Made by a program: the position numbers and the translations under genes
Notes under the pieces: model-generated
Database searches by the model: none
Seen by the model: the letters and a program-made list of their open reading frames with translations, nothing else
Told to the model about the DNA's origin: nothing
In this document: positions 24,780-32,832 of the stretch, piece by piece
Numbering within the stretch: position 1 is the first letter of the stretch
Layout of the letters: the number at the start of each line of letters is the position of its first letter
Assembly: GCA_963846565.1 (NCBI GenBank)
Contig: CAWJWL010000005.1
Coordinates: 372,001 to 436,000 of the forward strand
Length of the DNA: 64,000 nt
Direction: 5' to 3'
DNA from: WHSW01 sp963846565
GTDB taxonomy: Bacteria; Actinomycetota; Thermoleophilia; Solirubrobacterales; 70-9

Positions 24780-26421
24780 TCGTCTGTTGCGACCCGAACG
24801 CGGCGATGAGAGCGAACGGCAGGAACCAGACGACGTAGAAGTAGAACCAGTGCGTCGCCGTGAGCTGCAGGGCGATCGCCACGGCGGCCGCCAGGGCGGC
24901 GATCTGGAGCGGCGTCTTGCGCGCCGGAAAGAACGCCACCGCGAGTGCAAGGGCGACCGCGCCGACCCGGGCGAGCGGCTGGGCGAAGTCGAGTGAGGGC
25001 GCCTGGCCCCAGACGCTGAACGGCGAGCCGCGCGTCGCCTGGTAGCCGAGCGTGCGGTCGTAGAACTCACGCACGCCGCCGTCGCCGAGGAAAGGGAGCA
25101 CGCAGAGCGCGCTGACGGCGGCGAAGGCGACGCTGAAGATCGCCGCCTGACGCCAGCGGCGCTCGCCGGTGCCGGTTGCGAAGAGGGGCGCGAGCGCCGC
25201 CGATCCGAACTTCGCCACGCTCGCAATCGCCGTGAGCCCGCCTCGCACCGCGGGCGCGGTCAGCGCGAGCATCGCGCCGATCCCGAGCGCGGCGACGAGC
25301 CCGTCGTTCGCGTTCGCGTTCATCGCGTAGAGCGTCCACGGGCAGGCGACCCAGGCAAAGCCGAGCGCCCAGCCGAGTGCCCGGCCCTCCTCCCCGTCCC
25401 GCAACCGCCGCCCGAGCGCGATCAGGCCGAGGAGGCAGGCGAGGTCGAAGGCGATCGCGGCCGCGTGGGCGGCGGGCACGTCGTCCCATGTCCCCTCCCA
25501 GGGGAAGGCCAGCTCGAACGGGACGTAGGCGAGGTACGCGGCCGGGCCGTATACGTCTCCCTTGAGGTCGATGCCCGGTGAGAACGCGCCCTCGTAGAGC
25601 GGCTCGCCGCCGGCGACTCGGTCGGCCCCGATGACGCTCGCGACGCCGACGTCGATCACCTGCGAGTCGGCGATGTTGAGCGCGATCCGGCCGACGCCGA
25701 GAACGACGACCCCGGCGACCAACAGCCGTACCGGCGCCACGGCGATCAGCGGGCCGTCTCGACCTCGCGGTCGCAGGCCGGCGATCAGCATGCGGATGAG
25801 CAGGTACGCGAGCACCGGGTAGGTGAGCGCGACCGAAGCGCTGATCTCCCCGCGGTTGAAGAAGTAGAGCGAGACGGAGAGCCCGACGATCGCGAGCAGG
25901 TCGAGATGCAGGAGCCGGAACGGCCGCTTCGGGTCGATGAAGGGAGCGACGAAGGCGAGGCAGAGCGGGATCCAGATCCAGGGCGAGTTGACGACCTGCG
26001 CGACCGCACCCTCGTATCCGCGCGCGAGCTTCGTCTCCACCTGAAAGTCACGCCACGCCTCGGCGACGACCCCGCTGCGGCCGTCGATGATCACCTGCGC
26101 GACCTCCGGACCCGCCCCGTCCAGGTAGCTCACCTGCCAGCGCTCACCGCGCCGGAAGACGACCGGCTTCGCGTCGGCGGTCTCGGCGAGCTCCGCGCGA
26201 ACGACATCGGTGGCGGCAGCGATCTCGATCGCCTCCGCGGGCGAGAGCGCGAAGCCCGGGGGGATCTCCTCCGGCGAGCTCGCGGGGACCAGCTCGGGCG
26301 GCCGCTCGCCGCCGAAGGGCGGCTGCGACGCCGGATCCTCGGCTGCCGCCGCGGGCACAGCCGCTGCGAGGGCGATCGTCAGCGAAGCGAGGACGCTCGC
26401 CCTCCGCGCACTCCGGCTCAT
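24736..26421 (-). CDS. Polytopic GT-C-like membrane protein with N-terminal PepSY-like domain
   Basis: A 561-residue protein. A signal-like N terminus precedes an extracytoplasmic segment (about 50-135) with 'RRGERWQVSYLDGAGPEVAQ' and 'IDGRSGVVAEAW', resembling a PepSY-type fold. About ten hydrophobic helices follow from residue 150. The 'GEPLYEGAFSPGIDLKGDVYGPAAY' loop and 'NANANDGLVAALGIGAML' resemble GT-C/GT87-like polyprenyl-phosphate mannosyltransferases, but no catalytic proof is visible. It could glycosylate lipids or surface polymers. Its stop lies inside the convergent FAH-family gene. Confidence 0.65.
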   Translation of the reverse strand: MSRSARRASVLASLTIALAAAVPAAAAEDPASQPPFGGERPPELVPASSPEEIPPGFALSPAEAIEIAAATDVVRAELAETADAKPVVFRRGERWQVSYLDGAGPEVAQVIIDGRSGVVAEAWRDFQVETKLARGYEGAVAQVVNSPWIWIPLCLAFVAPFIDPKRPFRLLHLDLLAIVGLSVSLYFFNRGEISASVALTYPVLAYLLIRMLIAGLRPRGRDGPLIAVAPVRLLVAGVVVLGVGRIALNIADSQVIDVGVASVIGADRVAGGEPLYEGAFSPGIDLKGDVYGPAAYLAYVPFELAFPWEGTWDDVPAAHAAAIAFDLACLLGLIALGRRLRDGEEGRALGWALGFAWVACPWTLYAMNANANDGLVAALGIGAMLALTAPAVRGGLTAIASVAKFGSAALAPLFATGTGERRWRQAAIFSVAFAAVSALCVLPFLGDGGVREFYDRTLGYQATRGSPFSVWGQAPSLDFAQPLARVGAVALALAVAFFPARKTPLQIAALAAAVAIALQLTATHWFYFYVVWFLPFALIAAFGSQQTITRSESPTAPAAAS

Positions 26422-26485
26422 CAGCGGGCGAGCCTACCGGCGGAGTAGGGTGGTAGTTGCGAGCGACTTCGACGAAAGGATCGGC

Positions 26486-26860
26486 ATGCGCTTCGTCGAC
26501 AGGCTCAAGGGGATGACAGGCCAGGCGCAGGAGGCGGCCAAGTCGGCCGGCACGTCCGTCCCGGGCATCGGGGGCGCGGCGGCCCAGGCGCGCAAGGTCA
26601 ATCGGATCGCCGAGGTCGGCGTGGACACGACGGCCGTCCTGCGGTCGATGACGGACACCGGAGTCGAGGACGCGGTCTTGGGCACGACCGAGTACACGCT
26701 CGAGGTCGAGGTTCGGCCGGAAGGCGGGACTCCCTACAACGCGAAGTTCAACCAGCAGTTGGTGCCGGTGGCCCGGGACACCTACCAGGCGAAGCTGGGC
26801 GACGAGGTCGTGGTCCGGGTGGACCCCGAGACGCCCAGCTCGATGTTCCTCGCGACCTGA
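26486..26860 (+). CDS. Small protein of unknown function, 124 aa
   Basis: A 124-residue protein that I do not recognise. An N-terminal Ala/Gly-rich amphipathic region ('LKGMTGQAQEAAKSAG') is followed by a small beta-rich domain with 'TTEYTLEVEVRPEGGTPYNA' and 'QAKLGDEVVVRVDPETPSSM', reminiscent of an OB- or barrel-like fold seen in actinobacterial short proteins. The ATG has a GAAAGGA ribosome binding site 7 nt away. It has no signal peptide. The gene diverges from the membrane protein and is followed by a terminator-like hairpin. Confidence 0.65.
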   Translation: MRFVDRLKGMTGQAQEAAKSAGTSVPGIGGAAAQARKVNRIAEVGVDTTAVLRSMTDTGVEDAVLGTTEYTLEVEVRPEGGTPYNAKFNQQLVPVARDTYQAKLGDEVVVRVDPETPSSMFLAT

Positions 26861-26884
26861 GCGGCCCCGGTCTGAGTAAACGGC

Positions 26885-26910
26885 GACGGGGCCCCTGGAA
26901 GGACCCCGTC
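26885..26910 (+). terminator. Hairpin downstream of the 124-aa gene
   Basis: GACGGGG and CCCCGTC form a 7-bp stem with a 12-nt loop, 25 nt after the stop at 26860. There is no U-tract. The remaining sequence to 27119 holds no gene or RNA that I can identify. Confidence 0.45.
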
Positions 26911-27119
26911 ACGCAGTTCCCTTCGTGAGGCGATCCGGGCCGGCCGCCCTGGGGCTGCCGTGGAGGAGATCGGTCGCGGTCTCGAAGGTGAAGTTGTTTT
27001 CGTAGGGTCAGTTTCTCCCGCGCCGGAGGGCGTGGGTAGGCACCCAAGGTGTCAATCTCCTCACCCCTTCCCGGGGCGTCAGAGTGATCCGCTGGCCGCC
27101 CGCGCCCGTTAGTTGATCC

Positions 27120-28415
27120 GTGAACCACGGCTCCCCCCGGATTGCGGTGATCGGCACCGGCATCGCCGGTCTCACCTGCGCGCACCTGCTCCGCGCGCGG
27201 GGCGAGTTGACGGTGTTCGAGGCCGATACGAGGATCGGGGGCCACGTGAACACGGTCGCGGTCGACGATCCGCACGGCGTGCGCCACGTCGACACGGGAT
27301 TCATCGTCCACAACGACCGCAACTACCCGCTCTTCACGGCGCTCCTGGACGAGCTCGAGATTCCCAGCGATGAGGCCGAGATGGGCATGTCGATCGCCGC
27401 TCCCGGCGGTGGCTTCGAGTTCGCGAACACCTCCCGCGGCCTCTTTGCGCAACGCTCGAATCTCGTCCACCCGCGTTTCTGGAGGCTGATCCGGGATCAG
27501 CTTCGCTTCAACCGCGAGGCCCGGGCGATGATCGGCCGCGACGACGCCCCGAGCGTCGGGGAGTTCCTGCGCGACGGTGGCTATTCGCGCTGGTTCGTAG
27601 AGCGCGTGATCGCGCCCGAGATCTCCGCGGTCTGGTCCGCGGATCCGGAAGCGATCTGGGAGTTCCCGATCTCCTTCTTGGCCGAGTTCCTCTCCAACCA
27701 CGGCCAGCTCGGGCTCCGCGGCCGCCCCCGCTGGCGGACGATCTCAGGGGGCTCGCACCGCTACGTCGACCGCCTGACGCGCCCGTTCGCGGCCCGGATC
27801 CGCACGGGCTCCCCCGTGACCCGGGTCGAGCGGCTCGGTGGAAAGGTGGCCGTTCAGGCGGGGGACGCACCGGCGGATCTCTTCGACGAGGTCGTGATCG
27901 CCACCCACCCCGACCAGGCGCTCCGGATGCTGACGGACCCGAGCGTTGCCGAGCGCGAGGTCCTGGGAGCGTTCGACTACCGGCCCAACGAGGCGGTCCT
28001 GCACACCGACGCCTCGCTGATGCCGCGGCGAAGGCGCGCGTGGGCGAGCTGGAACTTCCACCTCGCCGCGCAGCGGACCGGTGACCCCTCCCCCGGGACC
28101 CGCGTCACCTACTGGATGAACAACCTGCAGCGGCTCGAGGCCGCTCGCGACTACTTCGTCACATTGAACTGGCGCGAGCGGGTAGATCCTGAGAGGGTCA
28201 TCGAAGTGATCGAGTACGCGCACCCTCAGATCACGCACCGGTCGGTCGCTGCCCAGCGGCGCTGGGAGGAGATCAGCGGCGCGGGCCCGGTGCACTACTG
28301 CGGCGCCTACTGGCGCTGGGGCTTTCACGAGGACGGCTGCTGGAGCGGTCACCGGGCCGCCGAGGCGGTGGGACAGCGCCTCGCCGTGAGCGAGCCGCTG
28401 TCGGTGGCGGCGTGA
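27120..28415 (+). CDS. FAD-dependent amine-oxidase-like oxidoreductase
   Basis: A 431-residue flavoprotein. The dinucleotide fold is 'IAVIGTGIAGLTCAHLLRAR', followed by 'GGHVNTVAV', and the C-terminal FAD-contact segment is 'GPVHYCGAYWRWGFHEDG'. It belongs to the group typically found next to DUF1365 and cyclopropane-fatty-acid-synthase genes, as here, where each next gene overlaps by 4 nt. A role in fatty-acyl modification (desaturation or reduction of a lipid-bound acyl chain) is the likely theme, but the reaction is not fixed. The start is a GTG. Confidence 0.85.
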   Translation: MNHGSPRIAVIGTGIAGLTCAHLLRARGELTVFEADTRIGGHVNTVAVDDPHGVRHVDTGFIVHNDRNYPLFTALLDELEIPSDEAEMGMSIAAPGGGFEFANTSRGLFAQRSNLVHPRFWRLIRDQLRFNREARAMIGRDDAPSVGEFLRDGGYSRWFVERVIAPEISAVWSADPEAIWEFPISFLAEFLSNHGQLGLRGRPRWRTISGGSHRYVDRLTRPFAARIRTGSPVTRVERLGGKVAVQAGDAPADLFDEVVIATHPDQALRMLTDPSVAEREVLGAFDYRPNEAVLHTDASLMPRRRRAWASWNFHLAAQRTGDPSPGTRVTYWMNNLQRLEAARDYFVTLNWRERVDPERVIEVIEYAHPQITHRSVAAQRRWEEISGAGPVHYCGAYWRWGFHEDGCWSGHRAAEAVGQRLAVSEPLSVAA

Positions 28416-29152
28416 GCGTGTCGGCGCTCTATGAGGGCCGGGTCCGCCACCGGCGCTACGAGCCCGTGGAGCACGAGTTCACCTACCCGGTGTTCATGGC
28501 CTATCTGGACCTCGACGAGCTCCCCGGCGTCCTCGACCCCGTGTCGCTGTGGTCGGCCCGCCGTCCGGCTCCGGCACGGTTCAAGCGCTCCGACCACCTC
28601 GGCAACCCGGAGCGGCCGCTCGCCGAGTGCGTGCGCGAGACCGTCTCCGAGCAGATCGGGGAGCGCCCTCGGGGGCCGATCCGGACGCTCACGAACCTGC
28701 GCTACCTCGGTCACTGCTTCAACCCGGTGTCATTCCATTTCTGCTTCGACCCCTCCGAGACCCGGCTCGACGCCGTCCTCGCCGACGTCTCCAACACGTG
28801 GGGAGACCGGCATTCCTACGTGCTGGGCGGCGACGGGGGCAAGATCCTCACCGGGCAGGTGACGAAGGAGTTCCCGGTCAGCCCGCTGATGGGGATGGAG
28901 CAGTCCTACCTCTGGCGCGCGACGACGCCCGGCGAGCGCACCCAGGTCCACATCGAGAGCCGCCGCGGTGCCGCCCTCACCTTCGACGCGACCCTCTCGC
29001 TCGAGCGGCGGGAGCTCGACTCGGCGAATGCACGCCGGATGCTCGCCCGCTACCCGGCGATGACGGCCCAGATCGTCGCCCGGATCTACTGGCAGGCCCT
29101 GCGGCTGCGCCTCAAGGGGGCGCCGTGGTTCGGCCGCCCGGAGAGCGCATGA
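28412..29152 (+). CDS. DUF1365 family protein
   Basis: The 246-residue product has the DUF1365 pattern: 'SALYEGRVRHRRYEPVEHEF' at the N terminus, 'RTLTNLRYLGHCFNPVSFHF' (characteristic Asn-Pro-Val-Ser), 'VLADVSNTWGDRHSYVL' and the C-terminal 'ARIYWQALRLRLKGAPWF'. The biochemical function is unknown. It overlaps both neighbours by 4 nt, between the FAD oxidoreductase and the cyclopropane-synthase-like methyltransferase, implying that the three act together on membrane lipids. Confidence 0.92.
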   Translation: MSVSALYEGRVRHRRYEPVEHEFTYPVFMAYLDLDELPGVLDPVSLWSARRPAPARFKRSDHLGNPERPLAECVRETVSEQIGERPRGPIRTLTNLRYLGHCFNPVSFHFCFDPSETRLDAVLADVSNTWGDRHSYVLGGDGGKILTGQVTKEFPVSPLMGMEQSYLWRATTPGERTQVHIESRRGAALTFDATLSLERRELDSANARRMLARYPAMTAQIVARIYWQALRLRLKGAPWFGRPESA

Positions 29153-30384
29153 TCCACGCCGTTGCGAGAAGGCTGGTCTTCACCCTGCTCCGCCGGCTCG
29201 AGGGCGGGACGCTCGTGGTCCGCGAGGGCGAGCGGCGGACGACGTTCGGGGAACCGGCCGACGGGCTCAGGGTCGAGGTTGCCGTCAACGACCCGCGCAG
29301 CTACTCGCGGCTTTTGCGCGGCTCGACGGGCTGGGGAGAGGGCTACGTCGACGGGCTCTGGGATTGCGAGGACCTGGTCGGCCTGACCCGGCTCGCATGC
29401 CGCAACCTGCCCGCGCTCGACCGCTACCGCGCGCGCTTCCAGCCGCTGATCGGCGGCGCCCAACGACTCGGCTCGCTCGCCCGGCGCAACACCCGCGGCG
29501 GGGCGCGGCGAAACATCTCCGCCCACTACGACCTCGGCAACCGCCTCTTCGCCACCTTCCTCGATTCGACGATGACCTACTCCTGCGCGGTCTTCGACGG
29601 CCCGCAGACGAGCCTCGAGGATGCACAGCTGGCGAAGCTCGAACGGATCTGCGAGCGGCTGGAGCTCGGCCCGGACGATCACCTGCTCGAGATCGGCACC
29701 GGCTGGGGGGCTCTCGCGATCCACGCCGCCGCGACCCGCGGCTGCCGGGTGACCAGCACGACGATCTCCGCCGCCCAGCACGCCCTCGCCTCGCAGCGGG
29801 TCGCCGAGGCGGGGGTCGGCGACCGGGTCGAGATTCTCCTGCGCGACTACCGCGACCTGAGCGGGACGTACACGAAGCTGGTCTCGATCGAGATGATCGA
29901 GGCGGTCGGCTGGCAGTACTTCGGCGAGTACTTCCGCGCCTGCTCGCGGCTGCTCGAGCCGGCCGGGGCGATGTTCCTGCAGGCGATCGCCATCGACGAC
30001 GACGCCTACGAGGTCGAGAAGGCCTCGCGGAGCTTCGTCAACACCCACGTCTTCCCCGGCGGCTGCCTACCCTCGGAGCGGTTGATCCGCGACCTGGTGG
30101 AGTCCCACACCGATACGGCGATCGCCTGGTTCGAGGACATCACGGAGCACTACCCCCCGACGCTCGCACACTGGCGGGAGCGCTTCAACGCCGCCTGGCC
30201 TAGGCTGAGCGGCGATGGCTACGACGAGCGCTTCGCCCGCCTCTGGAATCTCTATCTGGCGCTCTCGGAGGGTGGCTTCCGCGAGCGCCGGATCCGCGAC
30301 GTCCAACTGCTCCTGGCGAAACCCGGACCCGCGAACGCAATCCAGGCGGCCCGCAGCGAGACGCGTCGCGCAGTGATCGCCTGA
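29149..30384 (+). CDS. Cyclopropane-fatty-acyl-phospholipid synthase-family methyltransferase
   Basis: A 411-residue SAM-dependent enzyme of the CFA synthase family. The N-terminal domain is followed by 'NISAHYDLGNRLFATFLDST' and 'MTYSCAVF' (lipid-carbonate site region), the SAM loop 'LLEIGTGWGALAIHAA', 'STTISAAQHALA', and the catalytic segment 'VSIEMIEAVGWQYFGEYF' (Glu). It should transfer a methylene or methyl group to an unsaturated phospholipid acyl chain. With the FAD oxidoreductase upstream, a branched, cyclopropane or further-modified acyl product is possible. Confidence 0.92.
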   Translation: MIHAVARRLVFTLLRRLEGGTLVVREGERRTTFGEPADGLRVEVAVNDPRSYSRLLRGSTGWGEGYVDGLWDCEDLVGLTRLACRNLPALDRYRARFQPLIGGAQRLGSLARRNTRGGARRNISAHYDLGNRLFATFLDSTMTYSCAVFDGPQTSLEDAQLAKLERICERLELGPDDHLLEIGTGWGALAIHAAATRGCRVTSTTISAAQHALASQRVAEAGVGDRVEILLRDYRDLSGTYTKLVSIEMIEAVGWQYFGEYFRACSRLLEPAGAMFLQAIAIDDDAYEVEKASRSFVNTHVFPGGCLPSERLIRDLVESHTDTAIAWFEDITEHYPPTLAHWRERFNAAWPRLSGDGYDERFARLWNLYLALSEGGFRERRIRDVQLLLAKPGPANAIQAARSETRRAVIA

Positions 30385-30392
30385 GCCTTCGT

Positions 30393-31202
30393 ATGGCCCT
30401 CAACTTCGAACGCTCGGGCGCGGGCGCGCCGCTCGTCCTCATCCACGGGCTCGGCGGGTCGCACCTGATCTGGGGCCCCGTGCTCGAGGCCCTCGCCGCG
30501 TCGCGTGACGTGATCAGCGTCGACATGCCCGGCTTCGGCCACTCCCCGCAGCTTGCGGACGGCGTTGCCCCGACGGCCGCCAATCTCGGCGCCGCGATCG
30601 CGGACCTCCTCGACGAGCTCGGCATCGAACGCGCTCACCTCGCCGGCAACTCGCTCGGCGGCTGGGTGGCGCTCGAGATGGCGAAAGCCGGCCGCGCGCG
30701 CACGGTCTGCGCGATCTCGCCCGCCGGCCTCTGGCGGCAGCCGCTCGGACCCCGCTCGTTCGACCTGCGCGCCACGGCAGCGCGGTTTCGCCCCGTGATC
30801 TCCGCGCTCCTTCACTCCTCGGCGGCCCGCAGGAGGATGCTCTCGACGACGATGGCGAGGCCGGAGAAGCTGAGCGCCGCGGAGAGCCGGGCGCTGATCG
30901 GCGATTGGCTCGACTCGCCCGGCTACGACGCCGCCAACGCGCAGATGCGCACGCACGTCTTCGAGGATCCGGAACGGGTCGAGGTGCCGACGACGATCGC
31001 CTGGGCGGAGCTCGACCGGCTCGTGGGGCCGCCCCGGCCCGAGCGGATGCCGCCGGGCACGCGCTATCTCGTGCTGCCCGGCTGCGGCCACACCCCGACC
31101 TGGGATGACCCGGACCTGGTCGCTCGCACCTTGCTCGAGGCGGGCGACGCGGAGCTCGCCGCCGGGGAAGCCGAGGCGGCGCTCAGAGATCCCGCTCGCT
31201 GA
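30393..31202 (+). CDS. Alpha/beta-hydrolase-fold protein
   Basis: A 269-residue hydrolase. 'LVLIHGLGGSHLIWGPVLEAL' contains the oxyanion HG, 'LAGNSLGGWVALEMA' the nucleophilic Ser elbow, and 'LPGCGHTPTWDDPDLVA' the catalytic His. The ATG lies 8 nt after the methyltransferase stop, so it is probably the last gene of the lipid operon. Acyl-ester or thioester hydrolysis is likely, and lipase or lysophospholipase activity would fit the context. The 3' end overlaps the convergent FHA gene by 20 nt. Confidence 0.85.
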   Translation: MALNFERSGAGAPLVLIHGLGGSHLIWGPVLEALAASRDVISVDMPGFGHSPQLADGVAPTAANLGAAIADLLDELGIERAHLAGNSLGGWVALEMAKAGRARTVCAISPAGLWRQPLGPRSFDLRATAARFRPVISALLHSSAARRRMLSTTMARPEKLSAAESRALIGDWLDSPGYDAANAQMRTHVFEDPERVEVPTTIAWAELDRLVGPPRPERMPPGTRYLVLPGCGHTPTWDDPDLVARTLLEAGDAELAAGEAEAALRDPAR

Positions 31203-31869
31203 CGAGCCCGCTCTGCAGCGCACGCTCAACCAGCGCGACCCGCTTCTGGTTCTGCGGCAGTTCCTCGACCCCGAACTTCTCGAACAGGGCGCGCAGATGG
31301 GTCTTGACCGCGTCGACGGAGAGGTGGAGCTCGCCGGCGATGTCGCCGTTGGTCGCGGGCGTGGCGAAGGCGGCGCCGCCCTTGTATGGGCGGCAGAGGG
31401 CGACGAGGACGCGCTTTTGCGCCGGCGAGACGCCGGCCGCCGTGAGCGCGTCGCCGGAGAGCACCGTCTCGTCGGCACCGGATTCGTCCGGCGCGCGGTA
31501 GAGCACTCCCGTCTGGCCGAACCGCAGGGTGTCGCCATCGCGCAGGCGACGGCGGCCGCCGATCCGGTCGCCGTTGACGAACGAGCCGTTTCGGGAGAGG
31601 CCGTCGTCGACGAGCGTGCACTGCGTTCCGACGACCTCGATCTGGGCATGGAGGCCGGAGACCTCGGAGTCGAAGCCGAGCTGGATATCGGCCGAGGCGC
31701 TGCGACCGACCCAGAGCTCGGAGGTTCCCTCGGCGACCGGCAGGATCTGCTGCTCGCCCTCGCCGTCGCGGTAGACGAAGAACGGCCGGCCGACGCGCTC
31801 GGCCTCGATCTGTGCCTTGAGCTCGGGCGCGGACGTCGCGCGCGGGCCAAGCGGGTTCGGAGGGCTCAT
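31183..31869 (-). CDS. FHA-domain protein with C-terminal HTH-like region
   Basis: A 228-residue regulator. The FHA domain (about 50-125) has 'ELWVGRSASADIQL', 'SGLHAQIEV' and 'SRNGSFVNGDRIGG', the phosphothreonine-binding residues. The C-terminal part ('TNGDIAGELHLSVDAVKTHLR' spread over two helices, then 'LFEKFGVEELPQNQKRVALV') reads as a LuxR-like helix-turn-helix. It probably senses a Thr-phosphorylated partner and binds DNA. The start overlaps the stop of the upstream SGNH hydrolase by 4 nt, so the two are coupled. Confidence 0.82.
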   Translation of the reverse strand: MSPPNPLGPRATSAPELKAQIEAERVGRPFFVYRDGEGEQQILPVAEGTSELWVGRSASADIQLGFDSEVSGLHAQIEVVGTQCTLVDDGLSRNGSFVNGDRIGGRRRLRDGDTLRFGQTGVLYRAPDESGADETVLSGDALTAAGVSPAQKRVLVALCRPYKGGAAFATPATNGDIAGELHLSVDAVKTHLRALFEKFGVEELPQNQKRVALVERALQSGLVSERDL

Positions 31870-32672
31870 CCGAGGGCCCCGATCGCGATCTGGGAGGAGA
31901 CGGCGTCGGCGAGCAGCTCGAGCGCCTGCTCGCGGCTGATCGGCTTGTCCTCCTCGTCCCTGTCGGCCTGCTGGTCGAACTCGGGCCGCGTCTCGCCCTC
32001 GGCCAGCTCGTCGCCGCGCGGCTCGTAGCCGGGACTCGGATTCGGGATCCCATCACTGGTCGCTGCGCCGCCGGCGCTCACCCCCGGGGCGGCGCCGTCG
32101 CAGGAGGCGATCGCCTCGGCGATCAGCCGTGCTCGGAGCGCGTAGCCCTCCGGCGTCGCGTGCCCGCCGTCGGAGAGCAGCTCGGGGCTCTCCGTCGCGA
32201 CCCGCTCCCACTCGACCAGGCGCACGTTCGACTCCCCGGCGGCGAAACTGCGGATCACGTCGTTGAGCGGGGCGTCGTCGATCCCGGTGTAGCCCTCGAC
32301 CTCGACGGTCGGGACCACGAAGCACCGATCGCCGGCGATCTCGCTCGCTTGCTCGAGACTCGAGGCAAGGGTCTGCGGGTTGCCCGGATCGTCATTGCTG
32401 CCGAGCGCGAAGACGACGACGCCGTAGGCGTCCGAGATCCTCGATGCGAGCACGTCGACGCCGACGGTGCTCGGGCGTCCGATCTCGGCGTCCGTCGTCA
32501 GCGCGTTCCCGCCCAGCTCGTCCCTCAGGTACGTCTCGCCTCCCACACCGAGACTGTCGCCGACGAGGAGGACGCCACCGCCTCCGGGCGCGGCGGCGAC
32601 CGGGGCGGCGAGCAGAGCCGCACTGACGGCGAGCGCAGCGCCGATCGCGCTTGAGATCACTCTCTTCATCAT
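31866..32672 (-). CDS. Exported SGNH/GDSL-like hydrolase
   Basis: A protein of about 268 residues. The signal peptide 'ISSAIGAALAVSAALLAAPV' precedes 'VLLVGDSLGVGGETYL', where GDSL provides the nucleophilic Ser (about residue 40). 'VVFALGSNDD' carries the Asn block, and 'LLSDGGHATPEGYALRA' the Asp/His pair. It probably deacylates a cell-surface ester. Two adjacent ATG codons (32672 and 32669) start the frame. The first A is the discriminator base of tRNA-Val, so there is no room for a ribosome binding site: translation is either leaderless after tRNA processing or reinitiates by another route. The tail is acidic. Confidence 0.8.
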   Translation of the reverse strand: MMKRVISSAIGAALAVSAALLAAPVAAAPGGGGVLLVGDSLGVGGETYLRDELGGNALTTDAEIGRPSTVGVDVLASRISDAYGVVVFALGSNDDPGNPQTLASSLEQASEIAGDRCFVVPTVEVEGYTGIDDAPLNDVIRSFAAGESNVRLVEWERVATESPELLSDGGHATPEGYALRARLIAEAIASCDGAAPGVSAGGAATSDGIPNPSPGYEPRGDELAEGETRPEFDQQADRDEEDKPISREQALELLADAVSSQIAIGALG

Positions 32673-32744
32673 GGGCGGTGCCGGGCTCGAACCGACGACC
32701 TCCTCGGTGTAAACGAGGCGCTCTCCCAACTGAGCTAACCGCCC
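32672..32744 (-). tRNA. tRNA-Val (TAC)
   Basis: The minus strand folds with acceptor GGGCGGT/ACCGCCC, D-arm GCTC..GAGC, anticodon stem CCTCG/CGAGG with loop TTTACAC (anticodon TAC), T-arm GTCGG-type with TTCGAGC, and discriminator A. CCA is not encoded. The base after the acceptor stem is also the first base of the downstream ATG. A CATAAT -10-like element lies about 8 nt upstream. Confidence 0.95.
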
Positions 32745-32778
32745 ACGAGAATTATGGAGGCTCGCCCGCATCGCCAGC

Positions 32779-32826
32779 GCAAACGTCCCTTACGCCCCCC
32801 TATCCGGGGGTATTCCGGACGTTTGC
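32779..32826 (-). terminator. Long nested hairpin between PhaC-fusion gene and tRNA-Val
   Basis: A perfect 10-bp outer stem (GCAAACGTCC / GGACGTTTGC) encloses an inner C5/G5 stem. It begins 7 nt past the stop of the 981-residue gene on the minus strand and ends about 35 nt before tRNA-Val. Most likely it terminates the fusion-gene transcript and isolates the tRNA unit; no U-tract is present. Confidence 0.55.
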
Positions 32827-32832
32827 CCGGGT

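Noticed and set aside
26911..27119. Possible riboswitch or small RNA upstream of the FAD oxidoreductase
   Set aside because: Several GC-rich inverted repeats can be drawn, but I could match no known riboswitch core. I leave it unassigned.
32672..32771. N-terminal extension of the SGNH hydrolase to 32771
   Set aside because: The extra residues ('RLAQLGERLVYTEEVVGSSP') are a translation of tRNA-Val, a well-known annotation artefact.
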